Assembly: GCF_937980635.1 (NCBI RefSeq)
Contig: NZ_CALJPG010000031.1
Location: forward strand, 19,960-83,959
Source: an uncultured Campylobacter sp.
GTDB lineage: Bacteria; Campylobacterota; Campylobacteria; Campylobacterales; Campylobacteraceae
Reading direction: 5' to 3'
Length of the DNA: 64,000 bases
Position numbers and translations under genes: made by a program. Shown in pieces: positions 24,101 to 32,200 of this stretch (its first letter is position 1; each line of letters begins with the position of its first letter). The notes under the pieces are model-generated. The model was not told where the DNA came from. It saw only the letters and a program-made list of their open reading frames with translations, and ran no database searches.

Positions 24101-26101
24101 TTTTTTATTGATTAGGCTTTCAGAGTTTGTTATCAGCTCGCCGCGCGCGATTAAAGAACCTAAATTTAAAATTTGCTCCTTTGCTTTTAAAGCTAAATTT
24201 CCAAGTGCGGCTATGATGCTTTCGTTTTTGATACTCTTTGCGTTTATGATCAGATCTTTATTGGAAATCAGCCTTTGCAAGGCGATAAAATTTCCTTGTA
24301 GGTTTAAGTATATATCGCCACTTGCGTAGATCCCTCCGTTATAGCTCAAATCGTCCTTTAGCCCCAGATATAAACTACCGTCAGATCTTAACTTACCTAA
24401 AGCGCTAAGACTATCTAGGTTTAAAGCGAGATCCCCTTTGGAGCTTATCAGCCCCTCTTCGTTGTTAAGAGTGCCTTTGTTTATGATTAAATTTCCTCCG
24501 CTTAGGATAGAACCCTTAGAGTTATCTATGCTGTCGTAGCCTAAAAGAGCGCCTCCTAGGGAGATGATCTTTGAGCTTTCGTTGCGTAGATTGTTGCCGC
24601 GCAAGCTTAAGCCCTCTTGCACTATAAAGGTAGAACCTGAAAGGTTATAAAAATTTGGAATTTCAGAATCCAACGCCCTTAATACCATTAGGCTATTATC
24701 GTTTAAGAGACTCTCTTTTATATCTAAATAGCTTTCGTTTGAAAGTATCGCTCCGCCTATATTTGATATATGATCCGCGCTTATTATGCTAAGCTCGTTT
24801 TTGGATGGAGGGATAACTCCTGTTTTAAAAGAGTCTTTGCTCTCATCTAAGCTTAACTCCTTTAGTCTTTCGCTCTTAGCCGCTCCTATTACGGCTCTAT
24901 CTTTGTTGCTTAGGCTTTTCGCTTCTATCTTTAAGGCAGAGCTTGAGCTTATGGAGCCTTTTATATTATCTAGCCTATCCGCTTTTATCTTTAGAGTATT
25001 AGCCTGTATATTTCCTCTGTTTTCTACCGAGGAGGCTTTTATACCCAGATTAGAGGCTGAAATTTTAGAGCCCTTTTGGTTGGAGACGGTCTTGGAGCTG
25101 ATTTGAGTCTGTCCGTTAGAACCTAGCTTTCCTTCATTTATCAGATCTCCGTTGGCATCTATCTTTAAAGAGCTGTCCGCCAAGATAGCCCCTTTATTGT
25201 TTATGCCCGCTCCATCTTTAGTAGATATTATATTTATCCTGCCCGCATACATTCCTCCTAAGGCTGAGGAGTCTATGGATACGCCATTGGGATGCGATCC
25301 CCCTTCTTGCTCGATCTTTAGATTATCCTGCCTCAATCCGGAGTTTGTATTTTTTAAAGATACCTTACCGTCAGTCGCTACTACGTTGATCTCGTTTGCG
25401 TAAATTTTACCCTCCAGCTTTAGGCTATTAGATATTACGTTTAGATAATCTCCGTTGTCGTTTAGGCCATTCGCTCCTATATTTATAGAGCCTTCCTTGC
25501 TTATGTTTAGGGATTTAAGATGTCCGTTTTCATAGGAGGGTGTGGTGGTGCTTAACGTAGTGGAGGAGGAATTTATTATGGTAGCGCCGTTTACGTTGAT
25601 GCCGCTAGGATTAGCGATGATGAGATCGGCTTTTCTGCCCGCTATCTCTATATTACCCTGTAAATTTGAAGGAAGAGGCGAGTTTACCTGATTGATTATA
25701 AGCTTAGCCTCGCCGCGATTGAGCCTCGGATTTGGCGGTATGTAGCCTGCAGTTTTACTTATGGATCCTGCTTGAGAGTTATTAAATACCGTGCCCTCTT
25801 TAGGAGTGTTGAGCTTGGAGTATTCGTTGATAGAAATCCCCTTATCGTTAGGGGAAGCGATATCTATTTGAGTGGCGGGAGCATTCGGAGTTTGAGACAC
25901 CGAAGCTCTATGATTTACGGGAGCGGAGTTATCGGGTATTATCTCGCAATATGAAAAACAGGGAGCCAGCAAACTAAGAAGCAAAAGAGCGGCAAGGCGT
26001 TTCTTCGCTTGGGTAAAGACGCCGAAATATTCTTTTGTATCAGTAGGGGCGCTAAGACGCCCTGCGCCATTAAAAATAGAGCTTAAACATAAGATTTGCA
26101 T
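18101..26101 (-). CDS. TpsA/CdiA-type filamentous haemagglutinin exoprotein with polymorphic C-terminus
   Basis: A 2666-residue secreted protein. It has an extended signal region (about 1-50, hydrophobic core LAALLLLSLLAPCFSYC) and a TPS domain (about 55-300, with RLNRGEAKLIINQV and IIANPSGINVNGA). A long series of beta-helix repeats rich in Asn/Ser/Gly/Leu/Ile follows to about residue 1740, then a coiled-coil segment (about 1755-1800) and the block shared with the orphan module (about 1812-2266). After GGRNEIKD the unique tail starts: a HELVH zincin-like motif near 2382, a hydrophobic stretch AAVAAVLPIIEAASASIFFI, and a terminal domain with ADAHALKE and SHYDIYYHK that looks like a small nuclease-type toxin (uncertain). 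GGAGG 9 nt before the ATG supports the start. TpsB is encoded upstream and a DUF4279-like gene directly downstream, so a CDI-like system is the best reading; plain adhesin is the alternative. Confidence 0.85.
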   Translation of the reverse strand: MQILCLSSIFNGAGRLSAPTDTKEYFGVFTQAKKRLAALLLLSLLAPCFSYCEIIPDNSAPVNHRASVSQTPNAPATQIDIASPNDKGISINEYSKLNTPKEGTVFNNSQAGSISKTAGYIPPNPRLNRGEAKLIINQVNSPLPSNLQGNIEIAGRKADLIIANPSGINVNGATIINSSSTTLSTTTPSYENGHLKSLNISKEGSINIGANGLNDNGDYLNVISNSLKLEGKIYANEINVVATDGKVSLKNTNSGLRQDNLKIEQEGGSHPNGVSIDSSALGGMYAGRINIISTKDGAGINNKGAILADSSLKIDANGDLINEGKLGSNGQTQISSKTVSNQKGSKISASNLGIKASSVENRGNIQANTLKIKADRLDNIKGSISSSSALKIEAKSLSNKDRAVIGAAKSERLKELSLDESKDSFKTGVIPPSKNELSIISADHISNIGGAILSNESYLDIKESLLNDNSLMVLRALDSEIPNFYNLSGSTFIVQEGLSLRGNNLRNESSKIISLGGALLGYDSIDNSKGSILSGGNLIINKGTLNNEEGLISSKGDLALNLDSLSALGKLRSDGSLYLGLKDDLSYNGGIYASGDIYLNLQGNFIALQRLISNKDLIINAKSIKNESIIAALGNLALKAKEQILNLGSLIARGELITNSESLINKKALIYAQNGIALNAKNILNQDASNILSGGDIVINTSLLSNEALSNIISQRNLNIFNERGGEGKADEIINASSLIYAKNTLNIGAKKLNNRSVNEPVKRVQSTGYNIDFTCNGDGWGCSGVAIPLKVNAAEIKERILKQNPNISPDELNAKIMEELSEQDMNLYVLSLYKNTRLPGEDTRLYDAITLSLKDNLFGIRRSKPHKKERLRQISYSINKEYISEDSLSKFMGSNIISAGDSNLNIDELNNDKSVIYAYNDLLLNVKSLNNRSLSLNHSITSQAEYRWKHKSHGGKGGYSDQKIIYYSQPAIISIIGAKKDIKGYAGDISNLNSHGQINSGNAPTLIKEAFSKIDYSLIGKGLGNPNALNLDKNDLAPSLNNEADMQDIIRPSYINNLFSPISSKFYNTFYVYSELIPDFSYMHNKLSLLYDKKRTSLNSSEEDDGTLLSSAPSLIYAGGSIDLSVNGDLRNEGIIYAGSNMSLKAGSVSNLNSASIIAANALSISAKKDIINASSLIQGRSVSLNAGRDIVHKTLSKEINLNRAYGDQSSTYIGTISNIKSIEGDVALNAARDITVTGASIDSAANLILNAAKDVNINSAEEKLSYNFKSKGGYYKEDIVKNTSSKLNSKDNILIKAGGIAISGADINAHNGDALLQAKNSINLSGDIDSNYYESKFKESGFLSKKSTTTKALNQSVVPTSIRAKNIMLSSQEADINIAGSALKAKEAIDMQAGNNINISPLSYNSLNYKNSSKSSLGGLKASMDMHSLYKRNLQSSSLSSETGDINLRAKNDLGLISADISSGRNLNLGAGNSINILAAKEYKEELSAHKKRSFNPLSVFNYPVAIAASVGAMDNIALEAGIEKIGGSNFTEVYRSDYNSKQVKEGISKLSDIKAAGDISLNSPTAFITSNMKAGGDINIDAKNLTISAATNEYSEHNVAKSASVSITKAKDSLNQMKPKSLDEFKKDTSIKVKLADASYDKSNTNLYGTETVSSNMEAKNITLRGDNSLSVIGSSLKAEEDLNLISKDGNINIINSTDTASSSSSSKHLEGSLSLTVQNEYAQLAPAAIALAEAIKQLNQTKKQFKEYKDQKNALQDKLIELKNRYKAKEVGIDYSDIEDLQNIIEDVKDEEKYYLSNIALATANVASKTAALISQKSAASASSYTWGFSVGASAELSGTASKDSSKSTGSLASNLSGKNIKILTDSNKDTAINIKGSNLYASNDIHLNTHNLFIDASQDSYEAKQSSKTVSGRVSATMYGGGGGSAGLDYSRSNMKEDSLSHNNAKVYAGHNIYALASNDALIKGANLRADNVLALKVGHDLSLHSLRDSYNYDSKSSSIAAGIGVSGTKTNSDPDNPFDISNNIVRYSNSKLSSINANYSRSKSSTMVKQTVLSSITAKELNIEVGANTDLKGSLIAAGYYDENGNFIDNGKLRLKTDTLTFSNLSNTRYDKSNSLSIGANYAFKDPQQGSESKENDTQAKDSQNAQSKESSTDPKSKISSINYSNNRNLSYSMSKSLATIGRGELIVGDKDISSLSKDELASLQSDPNNKALYNSDDLTRLNRDSSKLSKELYSTKLNSNVDASVDMRLFSEGGRNEIKDELNRGSAIDEAINLIATTENAKVSKIFDYIGGFTSGYDKDSMSLAANLDVLNDPSADIFKKQRAAQDIANQMGVKVKFANLNRGSGGKFNSDDPNAVYINTKHISNAKEFMTSLRHELVHRSDNKRGSFIPKDPAQNQFATNYALGMLSMSEKALRLNGRSLNDYSPKVNPNDKTVVADTRYFYSLDQRKSDDAAVAAVLPIIEAASASIFFIKTRQLSKDFGNWLTNWYEGDQYNAYWNYPGKYPDNGGTTKERSNINYDRILNDLENKNIQARSWDKNDHIKIFPKNREEKLPYTQMPQSPIKPELTIGGGIQGRETGFGENIRYADNAKDAKRVGSNAAANELAKTRDYADAHALKEANLDGQFDKIPSHYDIYYHKESKTIFLKHKTTGRMIEAQ
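19300..20663 (-). repeat. 1.36-kb direct repeat, copy in the full exoprotein gene
   Basis: Partner of the 16183-17546 repeat. It codes for the conserved segment just before the variable C-terminal tail and starts right after the predicted coiled coil. Encoded differences from the orphan copy are few (for example Ser/Asn, Lys/Glu and Gly-Lys/Gly-Arg changes) and cluster at the tail-proximal end. Confidence 0.85.
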
Positions 26102-26356
26102 ACTAATAACCTCCGATTGCGATGGGTTTATATCTTAAATTTCTTGAATACTTTCTTAAAAAAATAGTAAATTTAGGATATTTTATTTAAAATTTGTTTG
26201 AATTAACTTTGGAGTTCGGTCTGGGCGCAGGATTGCTATTTCTCGGCTCTTAGTACGGCGTATCTGCGCTAAAATAGTTAGTAAAATTTATTAAGCATTA
26301 TATAGTCTTAGTTTATATTAAACGCCGCGGTAAGCGCCGATAAAATTTCGCTAAAT

Positions 26357-28372
26357 TTAAAAGTCGTAGCTTAAAGAGAAATTTAAAGCGGGACTATCCG
26401 TTTTAAAATTTTCCGGTTTGCTAATAGGAAAAGCCACCAAAAGATCATAGGTAAAAGAGCCTGAAATATTTCCTCTAAGGCCTACGCCTCCTCCGCTAAG
26501 CATTTCACCCTCTGCTGGATAATCTTTTCCCTTAGAGCTGAGTTTGCCGACATCAAAGGCCAGGTAGACGCCGTTGTTTTTAAAATACTTATATTCCAAG
26601 GTATTTCTTATATAAAAACCGCTATCTCCAAGCAGGCTCATCTGCCCGTCAAACCCTCTAACGCTATAGTATCCGCCGATATTTAGCCTATCTATGGGGC
26701 TAAGATGAGTGCTGGCTCTTCTTGCATAAAGCTCCAGTTCGTAGCTTAAAGGGATGGCGGAGGATCTGGTTTTAAAATTTAACGCGGCGTTTATCAAATG
26801 GTACCTTGAGCTTCCGCCGCCGAAGTCTTCATCGGGCGCCCTTAGAGCGTTAAACTCCCCCGTGGATTTTAGGTACGAAAGCATCATCTCTACCGAAGAG
26901 TTGTCAAAAAATACCTTGGATTTTAGCCCCGCCTCATAGCCGCCTTCACGCTTTCTTTGGTTACTAAGCTCATAATCTTGTATATAGTTTTTATACTTTT
27001 TTTGCCAAATTCTAAAAAACAGAGAATTTTTGGAGTTTTGATTTCTAAAATATACGTAGTTAAGATCCAAATTTCTTCTAACGCTGCTTCCGCTATAGGT
27101 ATAAAGCTCATACGCTCCAGGCACTATTTGATCATAGGTGTATCTGTTCTGCCAAAAAGATAGAGAAAAGTATCCAAAAGGTATACTAAAGCCCGCATAG
27201 TAATTAGCTGATCTTCCGCTCTTGCTATCATCTCCTAAAGATTTTTTATCTCCTCTTAAAAAATTTCTACCGTAAGAAGCAAATACGCTCTCGTTTAATC
27301 CAAGCAAATTTAAGCCGTAAAGCATAGCTGCACCTTGGTATTTGCCGCTAGATTTGGAGCCCATATTATCCGCGCTTAATCTAAGCAATAAAGGAGAGCT
27401 TTGCTGCTTAGAGATATTGATATCGGAGTAGCCCTGCTTTGCGGAAGGGCTTAAGCTTATCTCCGCCTCGCTTCTTGAAGCGGCATTAAAATTTTCCATA
27501 GCCTGCTCCAGATCTCTTAAGCTTAAAATCTCTCCCCTCTTATCGCCGCCGAATGCGGTAAAGATGCTCCTTTGATTTTTAGCTCTAGAGCCCGGCTCAA
27601 GCGAAATCTCGCCTATGCGTCCGGGATGCAGAGCCAAAAGAAGGGTGCCCGAGGAGATGTTTTGCTGGGGGATGGAAACGGACGTAGTGATAAAGCCTGC
27701 GGATATGATTTTGTTGTTATACGCTCTTGCCAGAGCTAAAATTTCATCGCTTCCCAAGCAGTCGCCGCTTTTAAATTTAAGCTCTTTTAGAGTGGAGCTT
27801 AGAATTCTTTCAACCCCGGGCGGAACGGAATGATCGGAATTCGAGGTAGAATTGATGGACTTAGCGAGAGTTTTTACTTTCGCGCGCCCCAAGTTTTCAT
27901 CATTCGGCTTAAAGGGAAGAACACCCCAGCCAGCACCGTCTTTAGGGTTAACGGCTGGAGTTTTGGGATCATCTTTGTTTTTAAATTCGTAATCCGCTTC
28001 GTTAAATTTAGAATCCGCGCTACTTTTCTGCTCGTTTTGCGCTTCTGCGCTAATCAGTTTGATATCATAAATTTTAAAGCAAATTCCCGCTTTCTTGGGC
28101 TCCGCGGTTGCGCTTGAAGCGAGAGACTCTTCGCTGCGTATCGTTATGAAAGGATCCTCGGTGCCCTGTCTAATTGATCTTATTCTTTGCTCTTCGGAAT
28201 TTATGGCGCCAGAAATATCGGCAGGAGCAGCCATTAACACTTTAGGAGCTAGGCTTAAGCCTATAAAGATAGAAGCTAGAATAAGCTTGACGCTTTTAAC
28301 GCCACAGGGTTGCAAAGAGGCTCCTTTAAATTTGCTATCGTAGCGATAAGATAATGGTTTTTTATAAAACAT
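26357..28372 (-). CDS. TpsB/CdiB (ShlB-type) outer-membrane two-partner secretion transporter
   Basis: The protein should form the 16-strand outer-membrane barrel that exports the exoprotein encoded next. Visible parts: signal peptide around KLILASIFIGLSLAPKVLMA; a low-complexity periplasmic segment (about 45-185); POTRA-type domain with GDCLGSDEILALARAYNNKII and LLALHPGRIGEI; and a barrel ending in the aromatic LNFSLSYDF. The loop motif RGF in YYSVRGFDGQ is the conserved VRGF-type tip that plugs TpsB pores. Two starts are possible, ATG 28372 or TTG 28411; neither has a good ribosome site, and I list the ATG (671 residues). The gap to the exoprotein gene is 255 bp of AT-rich DNA without an ORF. 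Confidence 0.88.
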   Translation of the reverse strand: MFYKKPLSYRYDSKFKGASLQPCGVKSVKLILASIFIGLSLAPKVLMAAPADISGAINSEEQRIRSIRQGTEDPFITIRSEESLASSATAEPKKAGICFKIYDIKLISAEAQNEQKSSADSKFNEADYEFKNKDDPKTPAVNPKDGAGWGVLPFKPNDENLGRAKVKTLAKSINSTSNSDHSVPPGVERILSSTLKELKFKSGDCLGSDEILALARAYNNKIISAGFITTSVSIPQQNISSGTLLLALHPGRIGEISLEPGSRAKNQRSIFTAFGGDKRGEILSLRDLEQAMENFNAASRSEAEISLSPSAKQGYSDINISKQQSSPLLLRLSADNMGSKSSGKYQGAAMLYGLNLLGLNESVFASYGRNFLRGDKKSLGDDSKSGRSANYYAGFSIPFGYFSLSFWQNRYTYDQIVPGAYELYTYSGSSVRRNLDLNYVYFRNQNSKNSLFFRIWQKKYKNYIQDYELSNQRKREGGYEAGLKSKVFFDNSSVEMMLSYLKSTGEFNALRAPDEDFGGGSSRYHLINAALNFKTRSSAIPLSYELELYARRASTHLSPIDRLNIGGYYSVRGFDGQMSLLGDSGFYIRNTLEYKYFKNNGVYLAFDVGKLSSKGKDYPAEGEMLSGGGVGLRGNISGSFTYDLLVAFPISKPENFKTDSPALNFSLSYDF

Positions 28373-28411
28373 CGATTGCGCCCATTTTTTACGATCGGAA
28401 TATTGCCGCAA

Positions 28412-28761
28412 AAGAAAACTTTTTATAGCTTAAGCTGGCAAAAGCATCTATTGGCATATATTCGCATATATTCGCTTTTTATAGGCTTTGTCTTCCGCTA
28501 GGGCTATCAATTAAAATTGATGATAATACACTAATTTTTTAAATTTTCGGGCAAGGCTTCTTGGGTTTCGGTGCTAATTGAGATTTTAGATTTTATTATG
28601 CCTAGAATTTTGATTTTTAATATAGTAGTTTCTCTTAAACTACCTGTATAATCTAGCGTTTTTAGCATTTGAAATTTTTTTGAAAAAATTTACAAAAGCC
28701 GTAAAGTATGGCTTTCAAAAAAATCAAAAAATTAAAAATAGGGATGAAATTTGATAGATGG
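28412..28761. other. AT-rich upstream region of the exoprotein operon
   Basis: The 350 bp between the TpsB gene and the tRNA are about 70 percent A+T. They contain a tandem GCATATATTC pair (28454-28473), the short dyad ATCAATT-AA-AATTGAT (28506-28521), and a minus-strand TATTAT-like -10 next to it (about 28523-28528). These may form the promoter or operator of the locus. No ORF is supported. Confidence 0.4.
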
Positions 28762-28835
28762 TGTCCCCGACAGGATTCGAACCTGTGGCCTCAAAATTAG
28801 GAATTTTGCGCTCTATCCTACTGAGCTACGAGGAC
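28762..28835 (-). tRNA. tRNA-Arg (anticodon CCU)
   Basis: Read on the minus strand, the 7-bp acceptor stem GTCCTCG pairs with CGGGGAC. The D arm GCTC...GAGC, the anticodon stem CAAAA/TTTTG with loop TTCCTAA, and the T arm with GGTTCGAATCC all fold as a standard cloverleaf. The CCT anticodon reads AGG arginine codons. The discriminator base is A and CCA is not encoded. It lies at the upstream border of the exoprotein locus; tRNA genes are frequent island insertion points, but I find no duplicated 3' end near 14 kb. Confidence 0.95.
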
Positions 28836-28847
28836 AAAATCGACAAT

Positions 28848-29228
28848 TTAATCGCCGATAATATTCATAACATCGTCTAGTTTTTTGTGAAGATCTTTGT
28901 CATTGATGGGCTTTGTCATAAAGTCATAAGCACCTTTATTTAAAGCCTCTCGTTTAGCGGTCTCGTCCGTCGTAAGGACAATGACGGGGATATGAGCTAT
29001 ACTTTCTCTAGCGTGAAGATTATCTAAAAATTCCAGCCCATTCATCACAGGCATTACGATATCTAATAAAATTAAATCAACGGGCTGAACTTCGAGTACG
29101 GCAAGGGCGTCCAAGCCGTTTTTGGCTTGGAGTATGGTTTGGAATTTGCCGTATTTTTTTAGCATAACTTCAAGTAACTTTAAATTTATAGCGTCGTCAT
29201 CAACCGTTAAAACTTTCAAATCTCTCAT
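28848..29228 (-). CDS. Single-domain CheY-like response regulator
   Basis: The 126-residue protein is one receiver domain: acidic pocket Asp10-Asp11-Asp12, phospho-acceptor Asp56 in LLDIVMP, the Thr of VLTTD near 86, and Lys106 in TKPI. It has no output domain. It lies 14 nt after the hybrid kinase gene and probably serves it as a phosphate carrier or acts on a partner. Because nearby flagellar genes are missing, a classical motor role as CheY is doubtful. Confidence 0.88.
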   Translation of the reverse strand: MRDLKVLTVDDDAINLKLLEVMLKKYGKFQTILQAKNGLDALAVLEVQPVDLILLDIVMPVMNGLEFLDNLHARESIAHIPVIVLTTDETAKREALNKGAYDFMTKPINDKDLHKKLDDVMNIIGD

Positions 29229-29242
29229 TTAAAACCTCATCC

Positions 29243-32200
29243 TTATATATATTTTTGTGCGAGTTTCTCAAGACCCGACTTGGTGATATTGTAACTAGCG
29301 ACTTCGCTAAATAGTGGATTTTCATCGTTGTCGTTAGAAAACAGCACTAGCTTTGTCATAGGCGCTTTTAGGCGTAAGCTCTCTAACGCCGCCAAGTCTA
29401 GCCCTGCTAGCTTTTTATCAACCAAAACAAGCTTATAGCTGCCCGTAGCCGCCATAGAAATAAGCTGGTCGAAATTGCCCGCAATTTCTACGTCTTTATA
29501 CTGGTGTTTTAATATGCTGGCAAAAATTTTACTTTCCATAATGTTTGCCTTGCATATAAGTATATCTTTTGTCGGCACACGCGCACCTTTAGCTTTCACT
29601 ACGTCATCGGAAACTATGCTTTTTTTAGGAACTAGCTTCATTATCGTCTTTGGCACTTTGACAGTTTTAATGACCGTCTTAGGCACCTGGCGTTTGACAA
29701 GCTTTTTAACCAGCTTCTTTGTAGTTCCACCGGCAGGCGCTGCATCAGATCGTTTATCACCGATAAAATTATCTAACATTTGAGCTAAGATATCTTTTTT
29801 GATTGGCTTGGTGCAGTATTCGTCAAGTCCTGCTGCCATAAATTTCTCTCTATCGCCCTTTAGCGCATTGGCAGTAACAGCCACGATCGGGATGTGGCGA
29901 AGATTATTCTCGTGTTCGTATTGCTTGATCTGCTTTGTAGATTCGATACCGTCCATAACAGGCATCGAAATATCCATAAATATGAGATCATAGTCGTTAT
30001 TAGCTTTTCTGGCTTCCAGTGCTAAAAGCCCGTTTTCTACTATCGTCAAATTCATATTAAAGCTATTTAACGTATGCTTCATAAGCTTTTGGTTGATCTC
30101 ATTATCTTCCGCTATAAGAATTTTAGCGTTATATTTTCTATTGACCAAAGGTACATTTTCATCGGCAGGATTTCGCTCTACCGGCACTTCAACCTCTTCT
30201 TCAACTTCGACATCCTCTTCGACCATAATGGTTTCTTCCTGCTGCTCGTCTTCGTATACGGTGACGGGCACCTCGACCATCTCCTCTTCCTCAGGCTGCG
30301 GGATAACTACCGGTTCGACTTTTACGCTAACAGGCTCGATCTCGGGCTCTTCGACATAGTCGTTTTGAGTAGCAGGCTCCACCTTAGGAATATCTACAGG
30401 CTCCGGCTCAATACTCGGCTCTTCGACAGGAATATTTTGAGCTGCTGGTTCTACTACTGGCGTTACCGGTTCAGACTCGATATTTGAAGGCTCCTGTTTA
30501 ACCTCTTCAAGTTTTGGCTTGATAGGTTTTAGTTCAGGCTCAATTACTACCGGCTCTGGCTCAACAGCGATAGGTTCTGGTTCGATTATCTTTTCAGTTG
30601 GAATTTCAGGTTCTGAAAGTTTAACACTTGAAATTTCATCTTCATGAGCAGAAACACTTGAAGTATCAGGCTTCGAAGCTTTAGCGATAGGAATTTCAGG
30701 CTCGGTTTTAACGGCTACAGGAATTTCTTCTTCTACGCTTGGAATTTCAACCTTTTTGGCAGGCTCTTGCACCTTGGCACTCGGTTTGATATCCGAAAGA
30801 TCGATATCTATATCAGGAATTTCAATCTCAGCCTTAGGCGTCTCAACCTTAGCCTTTGGAATTTCTATTTTTGCAGGCTCAACCTTTACTTCTTCTTCCT
30901 CTTTTTTGATCTTAGGAAGCTCTATTTCGATATCAGAAAGATCAATGCTAGGAGTTTCGGCTTTAGGAGCCTGGGTCTGCGTCGCATGTGTTTTGAGCCC
31001 CACAAAATCATCAGGAATTTCCAAAGATATAGGCTCATCGATATCAGTCTGGGCATCCTTTGTGCTTGAAGGCTCTACCTTTGGCTTTTCTGCGCGCGGG
31101 ATTACTATTTCAGGAATATCAATATCGATCTTTGGCGATTCAGGCTCTATCTTTTCAATCTTAATATCACTCATAGGCTCGATATCTATAGGCTTAATGA
31201 CCGGCTCTTCCACCTTAGGAGCTTCTTTTTTGAGCTCTTGAGCAATACTAGGCTTACTAACAGCCTCCTCTTTATGCGCAGAATGAGCCTCGGCATCATG
31301 CGTACGCCTTCTGCTTTGCAAGATAGCGCGTAGCTCGTCTGCCGACGAAGTACTAGCATGTCGTAATTCATCGAGCTTGTTGATGATAGGCCTTTCTTTT
31401 ACTACCGGCTCTTCCATAATCATTTCATCAGCGACGATAGGCTTTTCTACCTCAGCATCCAGCTTAATCTCATGCGTCTGTGGAGCAAAATCCGATCTGC
31501 TTAGAGCAATTCCGGATTTTGAAATTTTATCTAGCGTCTTAACAAATTTAGTTAAGTTAAAAGGCTCTGTGAGGGTAAAAATTTTAGAATTTGAAATACT
31601 AATACTTTGAAGCTCTTTCGGCTTAAGAGTTAAGATCGTAGGCATACTCAATATATCGCTAACCTCGCCGTAATTCTTAAATCTAGTGATAAGAGCGTCA
31701 TATTTATTATTATTTTGCGCTGAGCGGAACTGCGCGTTTGTATTAAATATCGAAATTTTACCGCCTAGCTTGCTGATATAGTTTTTAACGATATCATTAT
31801 ACATCGTATCGGCGCTATCGGCTAAAAGCGCAAAATTTAATCCTTTGATACTTTCAAATACTGCGTCCGCATCGGTCTTTTGTGTCTCTTTAAAAGCAAG
31901 GGTGAAATAAAATCTAGTACCTTTTCCTACGGTAGATTTAACCTGAAGCTTACCACCCATCATCGCGACGTATTTGGACGAAATCGTAAGTCCAAGGCCC
32001 GTTCCGCCGTATTTACGCGTGATGGTAGAGTCTGCTTGCGAGAAGGCGTTAAATACGTTAGCGAGCTTATCTTCCGAAATTCCGATACCGGTATCCTCGA
32101 CGCTAAACGTTACGATCGCCTCTCCCGGAGCTTTGCTAGGCTCTCTTAAAATTTCAACTACGATAGTGCCGTGCTCAGGCGTAAATTTGACCGCATTTGA

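Noticed and set aside
30074..31241. Long Ser/Ile/Gly-rich plus-strand ORFs opposite the kinase linker
   Set aside because: They are antisense to the low-complexity acidic linker and mirror its repeats; no ribosome site or domain.
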